A stretch of 64,000 nt of DNA from Prorocentrum cordatum (GCA_963575745.1 CAUYUJ010022048.1:480001-544000), one strand, 5' to 3'. Counted from the first letter of the stretch, positions 1 through 10,960 are shown. A program made the numbers and translations. The notes: generated by a model not told the origin, from the letters alone.

Positions 1-480
1 AGCAGCGCTGCTGACATTGGAAGAGGCGGGCGCAGAGACTTCCTACCGCGATGGCCCAGACATGGACGCCCAGCCGTTCAAGCAAATGAAGAAGATTTTA
101 ACAATTGGACGCCGTCAGATTATCACTCTCACGGAGCCCTCATGGCGCAGGCCCACAAGCATCACACACACATATTGCTGGACATTTCCTGATATACAGG
201 CTCTTCGTCTTACCGAAGGGACACGAGGCTAGAGATCGACTCCTGACGTGGTACACCGGACTCAGCGATGAGGATAAGCTGGCAATCTGGCAGGTGGCGT
301 CGCCATCGCCGACGCGTGCAGAAATTGCCTTCAAGTTAGTCTTTGACGGGCTCAAAAACGCAGCGATATTCATGCCCACCCAGGACCGCGAGCGGGCGAA
401 CCGGCACTCGAACAGGGAATTATCCCACCATTCAGGCCCACGGTGTTCACTGGAACAACGGCATCCCAAGTTTTATTCCA
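1..480 (+). pseudogene. Partial coding relic at the left edge, frame broken
   Basis: The first ~186 bases read as protein-like sequence in frame 1 (including QANEEDFNNWTPSDYHSHG) and then reach a TGA. From ~190 the frame starting at a multiple of three continues protein-like to ~440 (for example YTGLSDEDKLAIWQVA and KLVFDGLKNAAIF). The frame change lies around 185-200, either an indel or a short intron; tttcctgatatacag near 200 would serve as an acceptor. No family is recognised. The 5' end lies outside the window. A TTGCGCC/hairpin module follows, as with the next three coding relics. That something coding-like is here is moderately likely; function is unknown. Confidence 0.35.
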
Positions 481-504
481 CGCCGCCCCTCCGCCCCCAC
501 ACCC

Positions 505-627
505 ACCACGCAGATTGCGCCACGTCGATTGCGCCGCGTCGATTGCGCCGCCTGAACAGCACCACGGGGGCCCACGCTGGCTAACATTTTCTGGGCACCC
601 CGGCAGTCAGGGCAGCGTCAGAAAATG
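505..627 (+). repeat. TTGCGCC repeat module with 43-bp hairpin, copy 1
   Basis: Short degenerate units containing GATTGCGCC recur at 512-552. They are followed by a hairpin with left arm CATTTTCTGG (585-594) and right arm TCAGAAAATG (618-627), one mismatch from perfect pairing. The same order recurs at 1510, 5893 and 10436. Function is unknown. Confidence 0.65.
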
Positions 628-632
628 TTCGA

Positions 633-1349
633 GTGGCAGGCCAGAACGCTCCCGTGACCACCGCGATAAGGGGTCCTGTCCACGATGCACACGTGCCGCG
701 TCTTGTCGAAGACGGAGACTGGCCGCTATCGCTTCGGCAGTGGTCTTCGGCACAGCATCTGCCCCTACAGCGCGGAGGCGGTTCCGTCCTTCGGGGGATA
801 ATACGCGAGCAGATGGCGTTGTCCAACAGCGTAGAGGACTTGCCCCTGGTGACGGTGTCGGACCGGAAGGCGGCATTCGAGAAGGCGGGCGTGACGAACG
901 AGTCCTAATTCTGGCTCGCTCGCACCGCGCTGATCGGGGCCAGGATGGCGCGGGGCGTCGCAGGCCAGCCGTTGCGCCACGACGAGATGCTGTCCCTGAG
1001 CGCCTTCGCCGCCGTCTTCCCCGACCAGAATAACTACATCGACCGCGTCGGGAGACGCCTGCGGCGCTCGTCGGCCGCGCAGCTGATGCAGAACTAGCAG
1101 CGCAGAGGCGCGCCATGATATTTTTTCATGTTCCCGCGCCTCTCCCTGGGCTCGCGCGCCAGGCAGTTCGCGGCCAAGGACTTGAAAAAGCACGCGGCTT
1201 CTATCCTCCGCGCCAGCAGGGTGCGCGAGAACAGGGCCGGGCGCGAGGGCCACTTGGCCGCCGCGGTGAAAGCCGCGTTGGATAACCTGCTGTGGGGAGG
1301 TCTGCTTTTGCAAAATTGTGCGAACGCGCTCGCGCAGGTGAAAGTCTGA
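633..1349 (+). pseudogene. Coding relic with three in-frame stops
   Basis: One frame stays protein-like from ~790 to 1349 except for single stop codons TAA (906-908), TAG (1095-1097) and TGA (1116-1118). Segments on both sides of the stops look coding: VEDLPLVTVSDRKAAFEKAG before the first, LSAFAAVFPDQNNYIDRVGR after it, and a helical Lys/Arg/Ala segment (ASILRASRVRENRAGREG, then AAVKAALDNLLWGG) at the end. No known family is recognised. It is followed by a TTGCGCC module like the other relics. It could be a decayed mobile-element gene or the remains of a retrocopy; no start codon can be chosen. Confidence 0.4.
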
Positions 1350-1509
1350 GCGCCCTGAGCCGGCTTCGCCAGATGCGATGGCGCGCGTCTCCCCTAGTGC
1401 ACGAGAGGCCATGTTCGCGCGCCTGCCCCCCCTCCTCCGCCAGGCCACAGCGCAGCACCGCAATGTATGAAGCCCGGGGTCATCGGACGGATTTTTTATA
1501 TAAAAAACT
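1350..1509. other. Spacer with an AT-rich palindrome
   Basis: No gene is seen. The perfect 16-bp palindrome TTTTTTATATAAAAAA lies at 1492-1507, an AT-only patch in GC-rich surroundings just before module copy 2. Confidence 0.6.
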
Positions 1510-1990
1510 CACCGCGTAGATTGCGCCAGGTAGATTGCACCGCATAGAGTACATCAGCGCGGCATGCGCCACGCGGATTCCACCGCGTAGGTTGCGCCAC
1601 ATCTGCAGGATCGCAGCTCGCAGCACGCGGGCTGCGTCGCGCATATTGGACGACGCGCTGTTCGGGGCCCGCGCTGCTCTACATGTCTTGGCTCTTCTGG
1701 CTTTCGGAGCGGCACCGGAAAATGTTTACAGACACTTCGCGCGGGTCCGAAGGCGGCGGCGACGGCGACGACGACGACGGCGGCAGCGACGACGACGACG
1801 ACGACGGACAACGCTTTGGTGGGGCCCCACGCTGGGCAACGTGTTCTGGCTCATTTGGCAGCCAGGACAGCGCGAGAAACTTCGCGTGAGTCTGAGGGGG
1901 AACGCATTGTTGGAAGATTACGCTGCTCCACATTTTCTGGCCCCTCCGCCTTTCAGGGCGCTCCCAGAAAATAGTCACTGACGCTTCGTG
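1510..1990 (+). repeat. TTGCGCC repeat module with hairpins, copy 2
   Basis: Degenerate units (GCGTAGATTGCGCCAGG, GTAGGTTGCGCCACATC) run from 1510 to ~1650. They are followed by three hairpin-region units. Those at ~1683 and ~1836 have lost one arm. The one at 1931-1973 keeps CATTTTCTGG against CCAGAAAATA with the usual 43-bp span. Between them are short CGACGACGG microsatellites and the conserved tail CTTCGCGTGAGTCTGAGG. Confidence 0.6.
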
Positions 1991-2370
1991 AGAGTCCGAG
2001 AGCGACGACGACGGCAAGATGACAGCGACGGACGACGGACGACGGGCGACGGCGGGCGAGGACCCTCGCGACCGCGCGCTCCCCGGTCGGGCCGCGCCTC
2101 CCGCGCCCACGGGGCGCCGCCCGCTCGGCTTCCGACGATGGGGGTCCGAGGATCCAAGCTTGGCGTTTTTCATGGTTTTTGTATGTTTTGGAGCCTTTGG
2201 GGGATCTCGCGGTGCATCTCGTTCCTTTGCCCGCCGCCCTCGCCGGAAGGTTCGGGGATCAAGGGCCGGAGAAGTTTTCAAGATCCAGCAGCCTGCGGCA
2301 AGTCCTGCCGCCGCGCCGGCGAAGGAGAAAGAGGAGGGGCGAGGGGGCCGGAGGAGGAGGGGGAGGCCGA
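1991..2370. other. GC-rich spacer, no gene recognised
   Basis: It contains a GACGGACGACGGGCGACGG microsatellite and a short stretch resembling the 12-bp arrays (ttttggagcctttggggg near 2187). ORFs across it are compositional. Confidence 0.5.
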
Positions 2371-3110
2371 TAGGGAGGACGACAAGGAAGAGGAGGAGGA
2401 TGAGAAGGAGGAGGAGGAGGAGGAAGAGGAGGAGGAGGAGGCGGGCGAGGGAGGGACGAGAGGCGGAGGAGGACGAGGAGGAGGAGGTGAGGGAGGAGGT
2501 GGAGGACGAAGAGGAGGCGGAGGAGGGGGAGGAGGAAGGAAGGAGGAGGAGGAGGCGGATCAGGTGGGGGGAAGGACGAGGAGGAGGATAATGATGATGA
2601 TGATGATGATGACGATGCTGACGGTGGTGATGATGGTGGTGGTGATTATGATGATGGCGGTAACGATAACGATGACGATGGCGATGACGACTCTGATGGT
2701 CATGACGAGGAGGAAGAGGATGATGATGATGATGGTGATGATGGCTGGTGATGGTAACGATGAGGATGGTGATGATGAGCAGGAGGATGATGATGATGGT
2801 GGTGGTTGTGGTGGTGGTGATGATGATGATGGCGATAGCGATAACGATGGCGATGATGATGACGACGACGGCCATGATGGTGATGACGAGGACGATCATG
2901 ATGATGACGAGGAGGAAAATGATGATGATGCTGACGATGGTGATGGTGATGATGATGATGATGACGATGGTGATGATGCTGGATAGTGATGACGATGATG
3001 AAGAGGAGGAGGATGAAGGTGGCGGTGGTTGCGGTGGTCGTGATGGTGGAGGTGGCGATAACGATGGGGACGGGGGGAATGATGATGAGGATGAGGAGGA
3101 ATAATACGAA
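2370..3110 (+). repeat. Compound microsatellite, (GGA)n then (GAT)n
   Basis: Imperfect GGA/GAG repeats run from ~2370 to 2590 and switch abruptly to imperfect GAT/GAC repeats up to ~3110. Long ORFs here on both strands (poly-Asp/Glu, poly-His/Ile/Ser) are products of the repeat, not genes. Confidence 0.9.
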
Positions 3111-3457
3111 CATGAAAGCCTCCTTGGATGTCTCTTGTTTTTTTGTTTTTTTTGGGGGGGCTCTTGGAGCGTCTCTGGGGCGTCTTGGGTCTCTTGGGGG
3201 CCTATTGGAGGCCTCTCCGAGGCCTCTTGGGGCCGTCTGGGCGCGTCTTGGGATTCGCGGGTCGCTCTTGGGAGCTGTAGGGGCGCTCTTGGGGTCACGG
3301 TTAAGCCTATTGGGACTTTCTCGGGGCCCCAGGAGCCGTCTTGGAGCCATCTTGAGCCGTCTCGGAGCCATCTTCGGTCGTCTTGGGCCGTCTTGGCCCC
3401 GCTTGGGAAGCGCATTGGCCCATGTTGGGGCCCCCCCAGGTCGTCCTCTCCTATGTT
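3111..3457 (+). repeat. Degenerate 12-bp array (GGCCTCTTGGGG family)
   Basis: Units such as GGGGCGTCTTGG, GGGGCCTATTGG and GGAGCCATCTTG repeat with roughly 12-bp spacing. The same family recurs at 12.9-13.75, 29.4-29.97, 32.4-32.8, 59.7-60.1 and 61.6-64.0 kb. Confidence 0.75.
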
Positions 3458-3478
3458 GCGTTGCCGTTTTGGTTCAAG
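3458..3478 (+). other. Putative relict DinoSL (trans-spliced leader)
   Basis: The 21 bases ending in TTTTGGTTCAAG match the canonical dinoflagellate spliced leader (CCGTAGCC followed by ATTTTGGCTCAAG) at 17 of 21 positions, with no gaps. An ATG follows 27 bases later (3505) and the coding relic opens at 3492. DinoSL is added to mRNA by trans-splicing, so a genomic copy just upstream of an ORF implies that an mRNA was reverse transcribed and reinserted. Confidence 0.55.
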
Positions 3479-3491
3479 GAAGCTTTGCTGA

Positions 3492-5756
3492 TCGGCGAGG
3501 CGCAATGACAGCGCGGCTCGTTTCGAGTCTTTTTTCGGGCGCCTGGCAGACCAGGCCCCGCTGGAGGCATCGAGCTCGCAACCAGACCGGGCCCCGGCGT
3601 CCGAGTTCTTCTTCTGTCGCAACCAAGATCAGGAGCTGGCGGGGGCTGCAGTGCTGCAGCCAGATCAGATCCCACTGGGCACCGTTCGGAATGCTAACGA
3701 AGGGGCAGAGAGCAGCCCCCCCGTGCTCGCTCAGGGCAGTCGCGCGGACGGGGTCGAGGTGTTTGCGAGCGTCGAGTTCGGGAACGCCCAGAAGGAGGAG
3801 ATCCAGTCGTTCCTCTCTCAAGTCAGGAATAAGCCAAAGAAGCAGTTATACATTGTTTTCCCTGCGTCGTTGCCCAGCGACGGCCAGGGGGTCGCCTGCC
3901 CGTTCTGCCCCAAACATCGATGGTTGCGTGGCTCAGTCTCCCGTCTCTGTCGCCACGTAGATGCGCGTCAGTGCGCAAAACAGCAGGCGGCTAAGAGAAT
4001 CCCCGGTGGTCTGCGTTTGGGCGCTTCCAATTTCACGGCCGCGGGAGCCAAGCAGTTGAGGGCCATGGCCAAGTTGTTTGACCACGGTCGCACGGCGCGC
4101 AGGGTACGGCGCGATTATCTGGCTCGGGGCGCAGCGATGCTCGGCGCAGTATGTGGCGACGTGCAAGCATTCAAAGATCGCCATGTTGCCCCCCCCCTCG
4201 ACGCCAATGTGGTTTCGTTCGTCCGAGCAACGATGGTCTTTTCCAACCCTGCGAAGTACCTTCGCATCGGCTGCGCGCGCGTCACCAAAGCTTTCTGCGA
4301 GATGTATTACGCCGAATTCCTCTTGTGCGGCTTCGCCTTCCAGGAAGTCCGCGCTCGGATTGCTCTACATTATCTACGCATGAGGTGCGACCTGGCCGAG
4401 CACGTTCCTTACGCGCGAGAGATGTTCTGGGGGACTTTGGTAAATGATACATTATATTCGGAAGGGATGATTCGCCGGCGCGCGTCAGCGCTCGAGGAAT
4501 GCAAGGGGCGCGGCGAATTCCAGCGCCTGTCTCTGGGCGGCCTCTTTTGGCCGCGCCGCAGCGTCGCCGGACGGGCGGATTACTGGGAGAAGGCCGCCGT
4601 TCGAGAAGCTGCGGCGACTCCTGACGCGGAGGCGGTGCAACGCATCGTCGCAGTCCGCGGCCGGACAGGGGCCGCGGTCTGCTGCGCGGGGGGCATGGGC
4701 GAGAGCGGAGAGGACATCGCCCTAGAGCTAGCCCAGCACGTGCCCGCCGATTGTTTGGCCCAGGTGCGCACCGTGGCAACTGATTCGCCTGGCCCAGAGT
4801 TGCTGGCGCAGCTCCACGCTGCGATGCCGAACTTGGAGTTTCTCGTTCTGGACCTCGTCCACATTGCGTTCCTGTTCGAGTCTGCGCAGGGCAGGGCCAA
4901 GACCTCGGTGGGGCAGACGCTGCGGACGACGCAGGCCTAGTGGAGCAAGGTCGACGGCCGCGTGCAGCTCCCTCAGCCGAGCGGGGCCGCGCGAATGCCT
5001 AAACGAGACCTGGTTGCGCGAGATTGGATCGCCAAGTGCAGCGTGGCGCCGGGCGCGGCGGCCAGCCGCCTGCAGGATCTGGATGGGATTACCCCGTATG
5101 ATTCGGTGAAGGATTACATCGATGATCTGGCCGCGCTCTGCGCCGCTTTCCCAGTGGAGGTCCGCAGGGAGCCGTCGCTGAAGGTCGGGCCTGCGCACGT
5201 GGCTCTCTGGCGAGCCACCGGCCCCCAGCGCTTGAGTTACGTTCTCAATAACCGGCGTCGCCTCCCACTCGTGCCAGAGGAGCAGCGAGCGCAGCTGTCT
5301 TCGGGAACCGCTGCGGTGGAGGCCCTGAACGCAGAGATAAATAACATATTCCGCTTCCACGGCCTGTTCTATCAATCCGCGCTCCCCATGACGATGGAGT
5401 CGCTCGGCGATCTGAAGTTGCTCGCCCACAACTCCGCAGAGTATTGCCCGACGCTGTCGCAGACAGGGCAGCGCCCCGTCGCCCTGCGTGCGCTGTCGGA
5501 CTTCCGCTTGCTCGACGATGAGCGGGCTGCCGCGCGAGCTGCAGACGCGCCCCCGGTCGCGCGGCGCCTCGAGCACAAGGGGCGCATTCGCGCGGCCCGG
5601 GCGAAGAGCAAGGTCGGGGCTGCAGCGAGCAGCGGCCGAGGAGTTGCTCCCCCAGGGGTTCGCAAGCGTTCCCCCTCCAAGCGCCCCCCGCAGGAGAAGC
5701 CGAAGGACGCGAAGCGCCGCGCCTTCAACAAGAGGCGAAGAGCTGCGCCCCACTGA
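3492..5756 (+). pseudogene. Transposase-like gene split by one in-frame TAG
   Basis: A single frame is open from 3492 to 5756 except for TAG at 4938-4940; protein-like sequence resumes at once after it (WSKVDGRV). An N-terminal zinc-finger-like region, VACPFCPKHRW ... SRLCRHV (CxxC, then C and H), is followed by a helical middle. Next comes VRTVATDSPGPELL ... LVLDLVHIAF, which resembles the acidic beta-strand signature of DDE transposases and of uncharacterised dinoflagellate zinc-finger proteins as I recall them. The C terminus is basic (KRSPSKRPPQEKPKDAKRR), a plausible nuclear signal. The N-terminal start is uncertain: no in-frame ATG lies near 3492, while ATG 3505 is in the next frame, suggesting an early indel. 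The DinoSL-like sequence upstream favours a retrocopy. Family assignment is tentative; the stop could be a nonsense mutation or be read through. Confidence 0.5.
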
Positions 5757-5759
5757 GGC

Positions 5760-6130
5760 TGAGCGAGGCGCTCCTGAAGATGATTGTGTTCTGAAATGCG
5801 CTAGCCATGCGCCCGCATGGTAGGATAAGAGATCGACGTGCGCACCTCCTCTGGAAGCGGAAGCTGAGGCAATTCACGCCATCAGATCGCCATCAGTCAT
5901 CACCGCGTAGATTGCGCCAGATAGGCTGCACCACATAGACTACATCAAGCGGCATGCCCACGCGGATTCCACCACGTAGGTTGCGCCACATCTACGGGAT
6001 CACAGTTCGCACCGCGTGGGCTGCATCACACATATTTGACAACGCGCTGTTTGGGGTCCACGCTGGCCCACATTTTCTGGCCGTTCTGGCAGTCAGGCCG
6101 GCGCCAGAAAATGTCCGCAGACTCTTCGTG
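5760..6130 (+). repeat. Shared 3' tail plus TTGCGCC module, copy 3
   Basis: It begins with GAGGCGCTCCTGAAGATGA..., the same C-terminal codons (EALLKM-VF-stop) that end the helicase-like relic at 10303-10338. It continues with alignable sequence (GTGCGCACCTCCTCTGG), TTGCGCC units (5893-6010) and a perfect 10-bp hairpin, CATTTTCTGG 6071-6080 with CCAGAAAATG 6104-6113. It is homologous to 10303-10690. Confidence 0.7.
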
Positions 6131-6241
6131 TGAGTCCGTGGGCGACGGCGGCGGCGGCGATCTGCGCGCGGCCGCTGTGGCTCGAGTTAGCCGCAGCGCT
6201 GCGCGCCCGCCCCCCCGACGCAATCTGCACTTCTGGGCGGC

Positions 6242-9200
6242 GTGAGTTTCGCGGGCGAGGGCGAGGGGGAGTCGCTCGATCTCACAGGGAGCTCGGGCGC
6301 CCTCCTGGACCTTGGGGGCGCCGAAGCGCCCGCGGGAGACCCCGCGTCGCAAGGTGCGGCGCTACGCCGATCTCAAGCTGCACTGCGGCCCAGGGCTGTT
6401 GGCCCCCCATCGGAGGTGTTCGAGGGGCGCGAGCGCTTCCGGGGAGCCCGGGGGTCCAAGGCGGTGTTCGAGAAGTCCGAAGTGGAGCTGTCCCAGGCCA
6501 TGTTGGTCCAGCGCGCACGCAGTCCCAAGTGTCGCCCGCAACGCCGAGCGGTTCCAGCGCGAGCCTCGGGAGGGCATCCGTTTTGAATGCCGCCGTGTCG
6601 AGAAGTCGATCATGGCGAAGTACGACGATTGGCCCGGGGAGGACACGGGGCTTGCAATTGCCGCCCTCGCCGCGAACAAACGTCGGTTCGGCGACTTTAC
6701 CACGAACGAGTTCATCACCTCGATGTGGCTGGCTCTCGGTCGCACTCGCGTCGCCAGCGTCGACGGCCGCGCGCGCTTCTTCGACCCGAACAGCGGCGGG
6801 TGGAGAGCCTACACCGGCCTGTTCCCCGAGGGTACGCATGCCCATTTCCGCTTTTTCATGAACCGACTGGAGGACATGTTTCGCTGCGTCGGCAAGGATG
6901 CGAGGCGAGATGCCGACAGCATACTGAAGAAGATGGACACCATTATCAAGTCGTCCGACAGCGATGGCATCGAGCAGAAAGCCAAGAATGCCTTCCAGAT
7001 GTTCGAGCACTTCTACCTGTGGAACAAGGGGCCGGGCGATCAGGAAGAAGCCGCGGCCGACGTGGGCCAGGCGCCCCCCCCCCAGCAGCGCGCTCCAGCT
7101 GAGGGCGAGGGGGGCAACGGGCGCCCTCCCCGCGATGGCGATGAGGACGAGGGGCCCAAGACGAAGAAGCTGAAACTGCCATTGCGTATTGACGTTGCTG
7201 CGTGTCTCCGATCCCTCGGCAAGAAGCTCGTGTCCGAGCTCATGCAGGGGGGCTCCGTGGGCAAGAACTTCACGGAGTGGTGTAGCACGTCGGTCACCCC
7301 CGCGCGCGGGGTGTGCTACCTCGACCGCGCGGTCAAGCACGATGTCCCCATGATGACGGCCGACGGCGCGGCCGTGCAGCCGCTGGTCGTGGTAGACGGG
7401 GTCCCCACGTCGAAGGACTTCCTCTTTTTATGCGTGGACTCCTCTCTGGTCCCGGCCACGCGCGAGGATGAGGACGCGGGGGGGCGAGGGCCCAGAGCGG
7501 CCCTCTGACGACCCAGTCTTGAGGCCGCGACGGACGACGTGAATAAGTTCCTGTCCAGCACTGTCTGGTGCAATTTCGAGGCCCTCAACGCTATCCGTTC
7601 TGCGCTGGCCATAGCGAAGCACGCCCTCAACGTGCTCCAGTGCTACGTCTTCCTCGGCGAGGGCGGCTGCGGCCCGGCCTCTCCCTCTTCGCCGACCTCG
7701 TCGCGACGTCGGCGGGCGACGAGCTTCGCAAATACTTCGACCCATTCGCATTCTACGACGACGAAGAGCTCCGAAAGTGCGCGGAGCTCCTCGCAGGAGG
7801 GCGCGTGTTTTCAGGCCAGGAACGGCCCCAAGGATCCAAGGAGAAGTTGCTCCTGCACCTGTGGAAGTTCCTCAGCAGCGAGGGTCTGAAAGGGGGCGTC
7901 TCCCCTATGCCGTGCTGACCCGCATAATCAGGTTGCTTGGGTGGGCCGAGCTCGAAGTTAATTCCAGGCTCGCTTTCAGCGGCCTCGCCGAGCAGGAGTT
8001 CGAATCCATCATGAGGAGGTCCTGCGCGATAATAATCGCTGCCCGCATGTTCGACAAGCAGCGCCTGGACGCGCAATTCCCTGAGCGCGAGGAGTGCGGC
8101 ATATTCGCTCGAGGTCCGTCCTTCACGCGCGAGTTCCCAACGAGTCAATGCGCGGCAGCCTGGGGTCGCACGCAGCACGTCTTCGAGGCGAGCAACGGGG
8201 GGCAGCGGTGCCAGGGCTTCATCGTGCAGTACTCGCGCGGAGGCAAAGACCTTGGCCTCACCGAGCGCCACATGTGTCGCGCGTGCAGCCTCGGAGGCCC
8301 CTCCGCGTTGGACAACCAGTCTCTACTGGCAGGCGCGATGGCGGTGGTCGGCGCGATGCTGGAGGTGGATGGTTGCAGGCGCCCGCGTCGGCGAGCGCCA
8401 AGGAGCGCGTGTTCGCGGTGGCGCTGCTCCGCGAGACTTGCGACAGAGGACTGGAAGCCATGACTCTCTCGTACTTCAACCAGCGATCTCGGCGGATAGA
8501 GGGCTCGAGCAAGAATCGGCAGCAGCTGCGGGGCGACCCCCCCGCTCAGGATTATGGTGACTCCGAGCGACCAAGGCCCAGCACCGTGGCGGCGCTTCCG
8601 CCGTTCCCGCCCCCCCTTCAATCACGCGATGGGTGACCTCTTCGGCGCGGCGGCGACGCTCCAGAGACCCGGGGCGCTCCCCGAGGCCATCGACGTCACG
8701 AACGCGAAGAAGAAGCTCGTTGATAGCGTGGCTGCAGAATGCGGTGCTCGCGATCGAGGCCCTGCAAAGGTCGCGGGCCGCCCCAGCGCCGGCCCACCCC
8801 GTGAAGAGGGCGAAGCGCCCTGCCGATGCGGAGGAGCCGCGGGGGGGCGAAGGCGGGGGCGCGGACTGGAGGGGCCGCCAGTCTACTGCCCAGAGGCAAG
8901 AGAAGTCGGCGATCAGGAAGCGCATCGAGAAGTTCGACACGGTGCGGCGCTTCGCGGCTGCCGCGGCGTCCCTCCCCAGCAGGGCGCTCGGGCGCGGGTC
9001 GAGCGACGCTGCTGAACCAGGCGCCGAAGTGCGGCGCCCGCTTGCAAGCAAGGCGGCCGCTTCTCATGTCCACAGCGCGGGCGCAGCACACGATGAGCAG
9101 GCCGCGGGTGCCCCGCGAGCGCGCGACAGCGGGCGATTTCCCCGCCGCCCAGAGCATGCCGCAGCATTTGCAGATGATAGCCTTCCCCCAGACCGTCGAC

Positions 9201-10338
9201 CTGGACCAGGTCGCGGCGCGCCTGGCGTTCAGCGAACAGCTAATCCAGCACTTGCGGCTCGCGGAGGATGCGAAGGCGGCCATCGCCCCAGAGTTCGTCC
9301 TGCTGAAGGAACTCCGCGAGGACCGCGACGGAATGTGTGTTTGAGAGAACTTGGGCTCCCTGGCGCACTTGGCAAGGACGTTATCCCCATGGCGATCCAC
9401 GGGAAGCAGGGGCTCCCACGCGCGACCTTCCTGGATCCCGACTGCGAGGAATTCTTGAAGAAGCTGAAGCGGCTGTCGTGGTTCCTGCGATGGGCTGCCG
9501 CGTCGGCCATGCCTGAGCAGTATGCCACGCTGAAGGGCGACTCCTCTGTGACGTGGGTTGAAGGCAGTTGCTTCGCGCACTTCTGGCAGATGGCCGAGTC
9601 TTACGCGACGATGCGCCAGCGGTCCGCGAAGCACCTCACGAAGGCATACGACGGCGCGCGCATAGACACAGGCAGGGTCGCCGCCGAGAAAGCGAGGCTC
9701 GCTTGGAGGAGCAAGGCACGGAAACGCAGTCGGGCGCCGAAGTCTTTGCCCTCGCGGCCAGCCGCTATGTGGCGCAGCAGCCGCTGGCACTCGTGGTGCG
9801 CCTGCGGGGGAAAAAGCACTTGCCCTTCTACAGTTTGATTCGCAACTGCGAGTGCAGCGACGTCACCATCGACCCAAGCCTGTTGCCCGCGCAGGACCTC
9901 TCGAGCTCGCCCATCAAGGTGCCGACGGCGCTGGGCGATTATGTCTCGAAGCCGGCGGTTCGCGCAGCAGCTCCTGCAACCGATCTTTTCGGAGTAGCGT
10001 ATCTCGAGGCGAAGTCCATCCTCACCGTGCAGGATTTGATCCCGACAGCCGCCTTGCCCAGCGAGGGGGAGGGTACGTGGCTCATGCACCTGCGCGACGA
10101 AAGAAACGTTCCCCGTTGCGCTGTGGTCTTCTGCGACGACGAGCTCGCGACCGTCTCTGTCGACTTGGCGATGAAGAAGTTCACCGTCTCATCTCGGAAG
10201 GCATTCAAGGACATGCTGTTGCGATCAGTTGACCGCCGCTGGCAATTCTTCCTCCAGATGCAGGGGCGCAGGCCGCTGGGAGGCCCACAGGGCGTCTCGG
10301 CGCCCCTCGAGGCGCTCCTGAAGATGACGGTCTTCTGA
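6242..10338 (+). pseudogene. SF3-helicase-like gene, multiply frameshifted
   Basis: A protein-like reading path can be followed only by changing frame several times (near 6535, 7670, 7893, 8373, 8710, 9010, 9345 and 9700) and across TGA 7506-7508. The N-terminal part contains RFGDFTTNEFITSMWLALGR and FFDPNSGGWRAYTG, like the region before viral/plasmid superfamily-3 helicase domains. The P-loop region reads CYVFLGEGGCGP, and the frame breaks inside the expected GxxGxGK(S/T). Downstream are YFDPFAFYDDEELRKCAELL, then RLPYAVLTRIIRLLGW, then ELEVNSRLAFSG with FESIMRRSC, matching SF3 motif C (Asn) and the arginine pair. The C terminus ends EALLKMTVF. The break at 7893 lies in a G run, typical of indel decay. 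SF3-like is moderate confidence; loss of function is high confidence unless sequencing errors are responsible. Confidence 0.5.
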
Positions 10339-10960
10339 GATTCGCGCGCCGTGTGCCCGCGCGGCATGATGAGAGAGCGATGTGCGCACCTCCTCTGGGG
10401 AGCGCAAGCCGAAACAGTTCGCGTCATCAGTTATCACTGTCGTCGCCAGACTGCGCCAGAGAGGTAGCACCGCATAGAGTGCACCATGTGGCATGCGCCA
10501 CGCAGATTCCACCACATAGGTTGCGCAACGCATACTGGGCCACAGTGCGCAATGCGTGGATTGCATCACGCGGAGTGGGCAACGCACTGTTTGGTTGGGG
10601 CCCGCGCTGGCTAGCATTTTCTGATTCTCCTGGCAATCAGGGGTGCGCCAGAAAAAATGCTCACAGGAACTTGGCGTGAGTCTGAGGGCGACGGCGACGA
10701 CGGAGATGACGACGACGACGGTGGCAGCGACGACGACGACGGACAACGCACTGTTGGCAGTCCACGCTGGCGAACACTTTCTGGTCCGGTTGGCAGTCGT
10801 GGCAGCGCAACCGTGTGAGTCTGAGGTCGACGACGACCGACGGCACACTGTTGGGAGCCACGCTGGCTAGCATTTTCTGGCTATCCTATTGGTCAGGGCA
10901 GCGCCAGAAAATGCCCACGGAAACTTCGTGTGAGTCTGAGGAAGAAGACGACGACAGCGG
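10303..10960 (+). repeat. TTGCGCC repeat module with hairpins, copy 4
   Basis: It is homologous to 5760-6130 and starts inside the last codons of the helicase-like relic. TTGCGC-containing units lie at 10436-10590. Hairpin units are at 10615-10659 (right arm with two extra A), 10775 (right arm lost) and 10871-10913 (perfect 10-bp arms, 23-bp spacer). A CGACGACGG microsatellite and GTGTGAGTCTGAGG follow the hairpins. Confidence 0.7.

Noticed and set aside
1492-1507. TTTTTTATATAAAAAA as a TATA-box promoter
   Set aside because: No gene starts downstream, and dinoflagellate promoters typically lack a canonical TATA box; kept only as a palindrome.
1679-3622. 647-codon minus-strand ORF and overlapping poly-Asp/poly-His ORFs
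   Set aside because: They translate the GGA and GAT microsatellites and neighbouring arrays; composition is that of the repeat and no domain is visible.
6166-6186. Possible DinoSL relic before the helicase-like gene
   Set aside because: Only 14 of 21 positions match and most matches are G/C in GC-rich sequence; a similar weak hit at about 30896-30919 was rejected for the same reason.
585-10913. Hairpins as bacterial-type intrinsic terminators
   Set aside because: No T-tract follows, and the context is a eukaryotic nuclear genome.
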